Shown: in pieces, positions 35,746-45,296 of the stretch | Layout: every line of letters begins with the position of its first letter | Position numbering within the stretch: the stretch's first letter is position 1 | Assembly (NCBI GenBank): GCA_940337035.1 | Contig: CALNHX010003324.1 | Location: 62,001-126,000, forward strand | Direction: 5' to 3' | Origin: Agriotes lineatus | Lineage: Eukaryota; Arthropoda; Insecta; Coleoptera; Elateridae | DNA length: 64,000 bases | Translations under genes and position numbers: made by a program | The notes under the pieces: generated by a model | Database searches by the model: none | What the model saw: only the letters and a program-made list of their open reading frames with translations | What the model was told of the DNA's origin: nothing

Positions 35746-35848
35746 CAACGCAATAAACTCCAACTCCTGTCAAATAAAACTAAACTGGTTTTAGAAACAA
35801 ACATAAAAGGTGCTAAGTTCCAATTAATTTTGGGCCACATCTTTTACA
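35735..35848 (+). repeat. Truncated 3' LTR of the BEL/Pao element
   Basis: It is the last 114 bp of the LTR, identical by eye to 34151-34264. The join to gag is at AAAT|CTATCTC, with little or no microhomology. The CCCAA target duplication follows at once. Confidence 0.85.
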
Positions 35849-35853
35849 CCCAA

Positions 35854-37304
35854 CATGCTTTCCCTTCATGTTTGCCCCATTATCATAACCTTGTCCCCTA
35901 ATATTTTTATATCTAAATTGAATTTTTTCAAAATTTCTGTTACAAATGTATATATTACTTCCCCTGTAGAGTCCAGTATTGGATTAAACGCAATAAAACT
36001 TTCCTTAACTTCAACCTTTTTTGAAGTGGTGTTAAGGACAACATACCTCAGAACAAGACTAATTTTGCTCAGTATGACTAGTGTCTGATGTACAATCTAA
36101 TATTATTGAAAAATATTTTGAACTGCAAACCATTTATAAAATATTATTTCTTACTTTAGACAACAATAATTCAATTATTTCATTCTGTATTTGCACGCCT
36201 AAATAATGAGTCATTTTAACAGATTTTTTTTTGGGAGTTACACACTCGGCTAACGTGTTGTCTCATCACTGAATCAAAAGAGGCAATCATATCAACGGTT
36301 TTTTGAAAATTTCCATTATCATGTTCGAAAAGTAATTTAGAAGAACCTTGAAATGCCAAGCATTGTGTAGATAAATACTTAACAATCGCAATAATTCTTT
36401 CCTACACGTCGCGCCAATATTTTTTTTCTGTTTCTAAAATCCGCAGGTGATGAGCATTAACAGTCGTAGATGTCTCCAACATGTTTTTTAAATTTACCCA
36501 AGTGTTCATATAACTGTTGTGTAAAATTGACGTTTCGTGTCTCGTCATTAGCAAAGACAAGTGTTGCCAATCAGATACTCCATTTGTATCACAAAAAGTG
36601 TTAGGAGTTTTACAAAACAACTTACAACAAAAACAAAATACAGAATCTTTAGAAATAGAGTAAATAAGCCAAGTCCTTTCGACTGTTTCTCCATTTGCTA
36701 GACTTCTTACAAAGTATTTGCACGAAAACTTTCTCCTATCTTTATTACTAGGAAAGCTAAAACTGGTGTCTATCAAGGGCGGACCACGTTTAACCAATAT
36801 TCTAGCTATCTCATTGGTGATTCTTTCAGGCCACAAACCGGGGTCGGATGGAATTATATCGACACTAGCCTCATTAAAGCCTTCATCGAAAGTGTCACTT
36901 GCAGCAGGTATTTCGGTAGCTGACATTACCGAACTTCTTACACAAGCTGAATTACCTGAAGTGGATTGTTCAAGTGCTGTAGACGAGGATGGTGTCATCG
37001 CTTCATCGGGCTCTCCATCAGTAGAAGCTCTTTTGCTGCTACAACCGCCGCCACTTGCAGGACCTGATGTTACCATGGTCGCCTCTGTTGAAATTTCAGA
37101 TGGTCCACTCACGGTTACTGATATTACGGATTTAGAATCTTGAGATTCGGTCGTATCGATAGTCTCCGTGGAATCTTGATTGTTTTGCAAGAAGTGCTTT
37201 AAAGATCCAGCCATTTTTTCCCTTTCTTGTAGTCTCAGTTTCTTTTGCTCGCGAAACTTCGCACCTGAAGGTCTCTTTCTTTTATCCTGAAAAAACAAAT
37301 ACAT
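35854..37304 (-). pseudogene. hAT transposase, N-terminal and middle part
   Basis: The 300-codon frame 37304-36402 begins with basic KRKRPSGAKFREQKKLRL, followed by a Ser/Thr-rich low-complexity stretch. It then has the TTF-type zinc-finger region with KYFVRSLANGETVERTWLIY, CFCCKLFC and DWQHLSLLMTRHE. Below 36402 the frame is lost and several stops occur. Pieces remain readable as QGYDNGANMKGKH, the usual core motif just before the BEL/Pao insertion point. The ATG at 37304 may lie within an exon, since the transcript may contain further upstream sequence. Confidence 0.75.
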
Positions 37305-38169
37305 AATTAGTACTCATGGGAATTAGGAATTAACTTCTAAAGTAAGCACAATAATAAGCACCAAGTTTGCAGATTTGAGTAAAAAGCAATTTGTTCGAGC
37401 CGTTTCAGCTTAAACCCTTTCAAAAATAAAGGCAGAAAAAATATTAAACTAATTTGATCTTATAGCCCTTAAAACCCCTACAAAATGGTTTTTTAAAAAG
37501 ATCGATAGCATAAAAACTAAGCGAGTTATGGATAAAAAACCAATTACTTTTTTAAACTCGTACATGACATTTCAATTAATAAAAAGATATTTGGGTAAAA
37601 AAAAATAATTATAACCAGTATCATATAAAGGGTTAATGTTGATAGTATAAAGTAGGGAACACTTACCATTTTATAAAAAATCAAACCGTTGAAATTGCAG
37701 TCAGCAGGTGTTCAGCACTTAATTTTTAAGAAAAAAAAGTAGTAAACAAAATATTATACAACACAACACTTGACAAAATAAAAATAACTTTAAATGTAAA
37801 AATTAATAGGATTACTTGTTGCACGGTCCAGTGAACTAACCGGTTTAAAAACGCCTCTGGCGATGCATCGCTTTTATAGCGCTCCAGGCATTATTCATGT
37901 CTGAACAGGAAAAATCAAGAAACTACCGCCTGATATATTCTCGCAACATAGGAATCGGCAGTAACTGGATGATATACTAATAAAATTTCGTGTGTATTTA
38001 TACCTAATCATATTTTATTTCTCAACTTTTATTTAAAAATTAATTTTTGTTTTTTGTTTTTTTTTTGGGAATTTTTTTGCAATTTTTTTTGGACCCTGTG
38101 TTTTGGCGCCCCTAAAGGATGGCGCCCGTGTGCATTGCACACTTTGCACATATGGTAGCGGGGGCCCTG
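37305..38169. other. 5' leader and terminal region of the hAT element
   Basis: It holds no coding sequence. It is AT-rich up to about 38090, then carries GC-rich subterminal sequence with two GGCGCC-containing stretches and the terminal CAGGGCCCCCG. It should contain the transposase promoter and binding sites. Confidence 0.5.
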
Positions 38170-38254
38170 ATCACAAATCCTTCTGTCTCTGGAAATAGTA
38201 GACCGTCCTTAAGCCACCATTATTATTATTATTTAATTATTATTATTATTATTG

Positions 38255-38610
38255 TATTCCATCTTCAACAGTAGCATTTTCTGAAGACACGGTTAAGGTT
38301 TAATGAATAAAATAATAGGTAGAAGTGAACACATAGCTGAAATGTCGAGTTTTGGAAGGGGAAATCATTAATAAAATAATCAGGGAACTGTATGGTCAAC
38401 AGAAGTCAAATTTGGTTTAAAGGAGAAAGGAACGACCAAAATGATTGCGTATGTAATTATAGCATATATATTTATTTTTCAAGAATACGAGTATTATATA
38501 ATTAATTGTTAAATCAGAGGAATTGATTAATAAAATATAAAAACATAAATCTTAGTTTATAATTTCTTTATTTTGTGTCTTTCTACACCTAATTTTGAAC
38601 ATAATCCTTT
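38255..38610. repeat. ~355-bp direct repeat, first copy
   Basis: It repeats 39017-39377 in the same orientation: TCCATCTTCA, CATTTTCTGAAGAC, GGGAACTGTATGG, TTGTTAAATCAGAGGAATTG and CTTTCTACACCTAATTTT occur in the same order. A 406-bp different segment separates the copies. The left duplication arm carries only the second copy. Confidence 0.85.
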
Positions 38611-38612
38611 GT

Positions 38613-40210
38613 CTGCAGTGTAAGATTAATGTAAAGCGGCGCCTGGACGAAGTTGTGAACGTCAAAGGTTGGTTCGAGCGCTCCAGTTAACGGTTCTGGA
38701 AGTCACAAGGCTGCACACATGCCCTACCTCGTTTGGCTTTCGGGGTTCTGTCAGACGTGTCCCTATGGTGTCCCGTTCATAGGACCACGCCCATCTCCCT
38801 GAGCGTATTAAGCCGTAGGGCAAGTGGTGACGTTTCCCGGACGTGATAAGTTAGGTGCCATTAGACCGGTTTTGTACCGTAACATGTTTGCGAGGTTAAC
38901 TGGAAGAGCAGAAGCCCGTTTTGGGTCTGAACTTCGCCTCGAGGTTGACTTGTTCTTTTTTAATCTAACATACGTATTTTATTGTTATATTGACACAATA
39001 ATGACATTATTATTATTATATTCCATCTTCATCTGCAACATTTTCTGAAGACGCGGTTAAGGTTTAAGAAATAAAATAAAAGGTAGAAGTGAACACATAG
39101 CTGAAATGTAGAGTTTTGGAAGTGGAAATTATTAATAAAATAATCAGGGAACTGTATGGCTAACGGCAGTCAAATTTGGCTTGAAGGAGAAAGGATCGAC
39201 CAAAATGATTACGTATGTATTTATAGCATTTATATTTATTTTTCAAGAATATTATATAATTAATTGTTAAATCAGAGGAATTGATTAATAAAATATAAAA
39301 ATATAAATCTTAGTTTATAGTTTCTTTATTTGGTGTCTTTCTACACCTAATTTTCAACATAATCCTTCTGTAGACAAGCGCATTTGTCTCATTAATTTTT
39401 GTGGAGATCCTTTTTGATGTCCTAGCTTCAACCTTCCATAAGCATATTTCAGGTGTAAACTGTTGGGTGCAAGTCTGCGTTAAGGAAAGAAAACTTCTCA
39501 ACAGAGCTGCTGAATGGTTTCTTGCAAGCTGCATGTTTAGAATGGAAAATAAGAGTTTTTTTCATAGGAAAATTCATAGGTTTCATAAGTTTAATACGAG
39601 GCAGAGTAATGATTACTATTGATTAACCTAAATTGAGCAGAAAAATATTAAGTGACTAACCTATTCGTGTATTACCATTTGTGATAAAATAACGGTTAAA
39701 ACTCTTTTTATATGCGAACGAATGTTATATGTTGACCAAATTTTGTACTATTACAATGCGTTTGTAGTTGACTGATCAGTTCGGAACTATCCAAACCTTG
39801 TTTCAGAACTCACTAATTTATTTGTAAATCAGTGATATGGACACCTGTACCTGCATTACCGGCATTCTATGATATCGTTGACATCTTGACGGCTTAGCCG
39901 AGTTCTAAACCATTGGGAGTGGTCCAAAAGTGGCTTAAAATATCTACTGCGATCCTCAAAATGCAACTTCACCTATAACTACAATTATTGCATCCTAGTT
40001 TCTTCTTGAATTTACTTATTGTAGTGTTACTAGTGTTTATTAATATTTTTATCCACAACTCACATAAAGGCATAATTACACTGATATCAGTTGTATTACG
40101 TAGGGCATTTTATAACCATAAAACCTTAAAGTTTTATAGCCATAAAACCTTAGGGTTTTATTTTATTTAAAACACACGCAAGCTATGTCAAATTCGAAAT
40201 TTATAGGTTA
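38613..40210. repeat. Duplication block B, right (inverted) copy
   Basis: It matches 14660-16255 in reverse complement. It includes the second copy (39017-39377) of the 355-bp direct repeat, and a 74-codon frame at 38824-39048 corresponding to the 70-codon frame at 15781-15993. No known domain was recognised. Confidence 0.75.
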
Positions 40211-40785
40211 AGTCAGTTTGCAAACTGCCCGAAGATTTCTAAAACGCTTTTAAAACACAGATCGTTTTACAATCGGACTGAAATTTTCAGTCAGTTTGTA
40301 AACCGCGAGCCACGCCTCCGACGGACTGTCAACTCTTTAACTATTGGTATAGGTATGTACTATGAACTATCATTATTTTACAATCTGCCAAGATAATTTC
40401 AGTCAGTTTCTAAAACAAATAAAACAATACTGTTTTATTTTACATTAGGTATCCACTTTATCCATTATTAAATATACCCTGAAGAAAAACACATTTATAA
40501 AATTATATTTTTTATCATTAAAAAAATAACAGTATATAACTCGGTATATAACAAATAAATTTGCATTAATGCCGCTGCTTACCAATGCAGACACAACTGA
40601 CCGTTTAAATAAGCGGTAAACACTTTACACTCGATTTAGAAAACTTGACAATGCGGCGGATGCATGTTCCGGCGTTTACAAACTGACTGGAAATTTCAGT
40701 CCGATTGTAAAACGATCTGTATTTTAAAAGCGTTTTAGAAAACGCCGGGCAGTTTGCAAACTGACTAGTCAGTTTGCAAACTGAC
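40211..40785. repeat. Fold-back element with CAGTTTGCAAACTG termini
   Basis: Arms of about 105 bp at 40211-40315 and 40660-40766 are reverse complements, sharing AAACGCTTTTAAAA, ACAATCGGACTGAAATTT and TCAGTTTGTAAAC-type words. The terminal CAGTTTGCAAACTG is itself a perfect 14-bp palindrome and occurs three times, the third copy in 40767-40785. No coding region is present. Confidence 0.8.
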
Positions 40786-41082
40786 GGTTTTTGAAATGCG
40801 ACTGCGACATATATTGTTATGTTTATTAATAGCTCCACATTTGAACTAGTCATATAATTTATGTAGTGACTATTTTACTTCGAGCTTGCCCTTAATTAAT
40901 GCAATGCACCATGCTAGTAAACCTATAATTACTTTCAAATCAATTATTTCAATTAAGTACTCTTATTCAGGGTGGTTCGCCAAATCTAGATCTCTATTAG
41001 TTGAAATTTAAATTTTTATTTTAATTCTTGACTATTTAATGACATCAAATGTCAACTTGACTTCTACATTTACTCAAACCAG
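40786..41082. other. AT-rich sequence, nothing recognised
   Basis: No repeat or open frame was identified. If the spliced gene candidate at 41083 is real, its upstream exons or promoter should lie here. Confidence 0.3.
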
Positions 41083-41554
41083 GCACTGACAAATCTATTC
41101 CCACACCGACACAACCATCTATTAACTCACCAAAGTAAGTACTGTTTTGTATTTTACTCTTTCTTTTATTGTTCGTTATTCAAAATGCTTTGATATTCAT
41201 TACTAACACAAACCTTATCACTTCTTCAGCTCACACTGCCAATATTTAAATACCACTGCTCCTATCCTCAAGAGATCCCGATGTTCACCTTATGCAACAC
41301 CTACAGCTTATTCCTGTCAACCAACTCCAAACGTCCGCAGAATGCGGTATCGCTCCCCTCATCAAACGCCACTTTCACGCCAATACACTCCTGGTAAGTT
41401 TCAGCTTTATACATGAATCTGATCTTATCTTGTTTATTCCTTAGATAGCCCTCTGCACTCAGCAACCCCCACAGAAGCTGTCCAACTCCAGCTGGCACTC
41501 CTACTAGCCTCCTTTATGATGAATGACTTCACTTCCATACAACCACCAATGTAA
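41083..41554 (+). CDS. Candidate small spliced gene, product unknown (partial)
   Basis: Three exon-like blocks (41083-41134, 41230-41393, 41445-41554) are joined by two introns with good insect signals: GTAAGT at 41135 to CTTCTTCAG at 41229 (95 bp), and GTAAGT at 41394 to TTATTCCTTAG at 41444 (51 bp). One reading frame stays open across all three, about 108 codons, and ends at TAA 41552-41554. An AATAAA lies 34 bp further on. The predicted peptide is rich in Pro, Ser, Thr and Gln, with RRMRYRSPHQTPLSRQYT in the middle and EAVQLQLALLLASF near the end. I recognise no family. No start codon is visible in the first block, so any 5' exon lies upstream or the model is wrong. Unspliced, the frames are short. 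Confidence 0.3.
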
Positions 41555-42202
41555 CCAATGAATATTTAATTGTGTGTCACCTTCACCAATAAATCCAATT
41601 TCCTCCAATTCGGCAGTTCTCTGGTTCTTTCTATTTAATTCACTGTATTAGTCAATCTCTTCACTGATTGTTTAGCTTTAATAAATTATTATTTCATTTT
41701 CATTTCCGCATCTCGTAGATTTGTTAATAGCCTTTAAATTTGTATACTACCAAATAACTATACAAATAAGGCATAATTTATAACTTTTATTGATCAAAAT
41801 TAAACATTTCAATATTATTTTTACATTTTTTACGAGTTTGTTTTTACAACTGACTAAACAAAATTTTCATTTCCATTAGATACCATTCTTCTTACCCTCT
41901 TATCAATTTTAAATTTCCTATTATTACATGCTATTAATTCTTATTATTATAACAAATACATTTGTCAATTGTAACCTTGGCTTGAAACTTATTAAAATTA
42001 ACTGCAACTATCAAAATTTGAATACTCAATTGCTATTTATACCTCAAATTACCTTACTCATTGTCTTAATTAATTTTATCATTCTTATTGAACTTTACAC
42101 ACAATCTTTATTAAACCCTTTAGAATTTGATTATAATTAACCTTCCAAATTTATCATTTCTATCATCCATATTTTAAAACTACCTTTTGCATATCATAAC
42201 AA
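41555..42202. other. Very AT-rich intergenic DNA
   Basis: Polyadenylation-like AATAAA words occur at about 41588 and 41679. A 70-codon frame near 41.93 kb is low-complexity and Ile/Asn-rich, as expected of AT-rich DNA. Nothing else is recognised. Confidence 0.4.
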
Positions 42203-44379
42203 TCTATACATATATAAAGGAAAGTCACAACCCTGACTAATCAACGCAGAGCCGAAACCACTGGCACTAAAAACTTGAAATTTGGGTGGAAGGTTCGGTT
42301 TGTTACGTAAGGTAGTGCTAAGAAGGGATTTTTTGAAATTCGACCCCTAAGAGGGTGAAAAGGGGTAAAATGTGTTTTCACGAATTCCTCAATATCTCTT
42401 ACACCCGATAAGATATCGACTTGGTGTTTACTTGCAAAGATTATCAATGTAAATACCTAGACACGTATTTTAGAATTTTGCCTTAATCAACCCCTAAAGG
42501 TGCAAATGTGGATTGGGGGTGAATTAAAGAGCCCTAAGTATTTCGTATGTTTATTGAGTTAGAACATTCTTTTTTGGCACATAGATTGATTTTTAAAATA
42601 TTTAGAAAGGGGTGTAAGGGAATTTGAAAATGTTAACCCTAAAGGGGTAAAAGGAGTAAAAACTGAAAAGGTGTGGGAGGGTTAAATTTATTAATTTTTT
42701 TCGCCGTGAGTTCCATTTCACAATAAAATGGGTTAAAAGAGATATTTTGAAATTCCCCCTAGGGGTGAAAAGGGGTAAAATGTGTTTTCACTAGTTCCTC
42801 AATATCTCTTACACCCGATGAGATAGCGATTTGGTGTTTACTTTCAAATATTATCAATGCAAATACCTAGAAACTTATTTTAGTATTTTGCCCTAATCAA
42901 CCCCTAAAGGTGCAAATCTGGATTGGGGGTGATTTAAAGAACCGTAAGTATTTCCTATGTTTATTGAGTTAGAACATTCTTTTTTGGCATACAGATGGAT
43001 TTTTAAAATATTTAGAAAGGGGCGTAAGGAACTTTGAACATTTTAACCCTAAAGGGGTAAAAGGAGGATAAACTGAAAAGTGGTGGGGGGGGGGTTAAAT
43101 TTATTAATTTTTTTCGCTGTGAGTTCCATTTTATAATAAAATGGGTTAAAAGAGATTTTTTGAAATTCCTCCCCTACGAGGGTGAAAAAGGGTAAAATGT
43201 GTTTTTACGAGTTCCTCAATATCTCTTAGACCCGATGAGATAGCGACTTGGTGTCTACTTGCAAAGATTATCAATGCAAATACCTAAAAACGTATTTTAG
43301 GATTTTGTCCTAATCAATCCCTAAAGGTTCAAGTCTGGATTGGGGCTCAAACACTCTTTTTTTGGCATGTAGATGTATTTTTAAAATATTTAGAAAGAGG
43401 TGTACTGGATTTTGAAAATTTTAACCCTAAAGAGGTAAAAGGAGGAAAAACTGAAAAAGGGTAGGGGGTGAATTAAAGACCCTTCGTTACTCCTATGTTT
43501 ATTGAGTTAGATCAGTCTTTTTTGGTATATAGATATATTTTTAAAATATTTAAAAAACGGTTTAAGTGATTTTAAAGATGTACCCCTAAAGGGGTAAACT
43601 ATGTTTTCACGAATTCCACAATATCTCTTAGGCCCGGTAAGATATCGACTTGGTGTTTGCATGAGTAGCTTTCCAATGCAAATGTCTAAAACCACATTTC
43701 ATTGCCCTAATCAACCCTTAAAAGGTGCGAATTTGAATTCGGGGTGAATTATAGAACCCTTTGTATCTCCTGTGTTTGTTGAGTTAGATCATTCTTTTTT
43801 GGCATATAGATATATTTTTAAAATATTTAAAAAACGGTTTAAGTGATTTTAAAGATGTACCCCTAAAGGGGTAAACTATGTTTTCACGAATTCCACAATA
43901 TCTCTTAGGCCCGGTAAGATATCGACTTGGTGTTTGCATGAGTAGCTTTCCAATGCAAATGTCTAAAACCACATTTCATTGCCCTAATCAACCCTTAAAA
44001 GGTGCGAATTTGAATTCGGGGTGAATTATAGAACCCTTTGTATCTCCTGTGTTTGTTGAGTTAGATCATTCTTTTTTGGCATATAGATGTATTTTTAAAT
44101 CTTTAGAAAACGTTTTTAAGGGTTTTTTAAATTTTACCCCTAAACCGGTAAAAAGGGAAAACTGAATAGAAGTAGGAAGTTAAAATTATTTTTCGCTGTG
44201 GGTTCATTTCAGTATAAAACGGGCTAATTTTTTTTAGAAATTGCACCCCTAAGAGGCGAAAAGTGGTAAACTGTTTAGCGTATTGAGTGATGGAGGAGGG
44301 GGACACTCTAGAATGCATTTCAGATTTAGAAGAAAAAACAAACATTTGTAGTCCGTACGAAGAACGGGCATCTTGCTAG
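42203..44379 (+). mobile_element. Non-autonomous Helitron with internal tandem repeats
   Basis: The 5' end reads TCTATACATATATAAAGG and the 3' end CTAG, preceded by the stem-loop CCGTACGAAGAACGG. The flanking bases are A (42202) and T (44380), matching Helitron insertion between A and T without target duplication. The interior contains no Rep/helicase gene. It consists of repeated units of about 400 bp, each with CCCCTAAAGGGGTAAA and GATAAGATATCGACTTGGTG-type words, and one recent 277-bp tandem duplication. Small minus-strand frames are by-products of these units. Confidence 0.85.
43506..44059. repeat. 277-bp tandem duplication inside the Helitron
   Basis: The 43506-43782 unit is followed directly by a copy, 43783-44059, that appears identical apart from a few bases at the edge (for example ATTTTT/TATATT-type variants at the unit start). 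Such identity implies a very recent duplication or gene conversion. Confidence 0.9.
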
Positions 44380-45296
44380 TATATATATAAAAGAAAGTCA
44401 CAATCCTGACTAATCAACGCAGAGCCGTAACCACTGGTACTAGGAACTTGAAACTTGAGTGGAAGGTTAAATTTGTTACGGAAGGTGGTGCCAAGAAGGG
44501 ATATTTTGAAATTCGACCCCTAAGAGGGTGAAAAGGGGTAAAATGTACTTTCGCGAATTCCAAAATATCTCTTAGGCCCCATGAGATATCGATTTGGTGT
44601 TTACTTGCAAAGTTCTTCATTGCAAATGCCTAGAAACGTATTTCAGGATTTTGCCCTTATCAACCCCTAAAGTTGCGAATATGCATTCGGGGTGAATTAT
44701 AGAACCCTTCGTATCTCCTATGTTTTTTAAGTTTGAACATTATTTTTTTGGCATATAGATGTCTTCTTAAAATATTTAGAAAGTGGTTTAAGGGATGTTA
44801 AGATTTTACCCCTATGGGGGTGAAAAGTGGTAAACTGTATTTTCACAAATTCGTCAATATCTCTTAGACCCGATAAGATATCGACTTGGTGTTTTCTTGC
44901 ATAGGTATCCAATATAAGTGTCTAAAAACACATTTCAGGATTTTTCCCTACTCAACCCCTAAAAGTGCAAATCTAAATTCGGGGTGACTTAAAGAACCCT
45001 TCCTATCTCCTATGTTTATTGAGTTAGACCATTGATTTTTGGCATAAAGATGTATTCTTAAAATATTTAGAAAGAACTTTAAGGGATTTTAAAATTACCC
45101 CTAAAGAGGTAAAAGGGAAAACTTAAGAGGGGTAGGGTGTTAAATTTATTAATTATTTTTCGGTGTGGGTTTATTCCACCCCTAAGGGGTGAAAAGGAGT
45201 AAACTATGTTTTTACAAATTACTCGATATCTCTTAGAATAAATAGTAAGATTTCCGAAATTCCACCCTCAAGTGGTGGAAACAGATATCTTGCTGT
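44380..45296 (+). mobile_element. Second Helitron copy, head-to-tail with the first
   Basis: It starts TATATATATAAAAGAAAGTCA, directly after the CTAG and T of the first copy. It follows the same internal order (GACTAATCAACGCAGAGCCG, GATTTTGCCCTTATCAACCC) but is shorter. Its 3' end reads TTCCACCCTCAAGTGGTGGAA (7-bp stem) then ATCTTGCTGT, where the CTRR end is degenerate and the hairpin differs from that of the first copy. Confidence 0.75.

Larger units (their letters stand above)
33666..35848 (+). mobile_element. BEL/Pao LTR retrotransposon, internally deleted, nested in hAT
   Basis: It is flanked by a 5-bp duplication, CCCAA (33661-33665 and 35849-35853), as usual for BEL/Pao. The 599-bp 5' LTR is complete. 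The internal region runs only through most of gag. The sequence then jumps straight into the last 114 bp of the 3' LTR, so protease, RT, RNase H, integrase and 485 bp of the LTR are gone. It splits the hAT gene within the codons for GLQKRILDAS. Confidence 0.85.
31924..38169 (-). mobile_element. Decayed hAT transposon with nested BEL/Pao element
   Basis: The ends read CAGGCCCCCCCGTA on the left and, reverse complemented, CAGGGCCCCCGCTA on the right. Subterminal GGCGCC-rich stretches are shared by both. Between them, on the minus strand, lie pieces of one hAT transposase. Without the nested 2.19-kb BEL/Pao insertion the element would be about 4.06 kb. The 8 bp flanking each end (CTTGCAGC and ATCACAAA) do not match, so the expected 8-bp target duplication is not seen. 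Either it has decayed or one end has moved. Confidence 0.75.

Noticed and set aside
31916..38177. 8-bp target-site duplication for the hAT element
   Set aside because: The flanks CTTGCAGC and ATCACAAA do not match, so no TSD is claimed even though the terminal repeats are clear.
43507..43972. Two identical 62-codon minus-strand frames as a duplicated gene
   Set aside because: Both are produced by the 277-bp tandem duplication inside a non-coding Helitron, and the neighbouring diverged units do not keep the frame.
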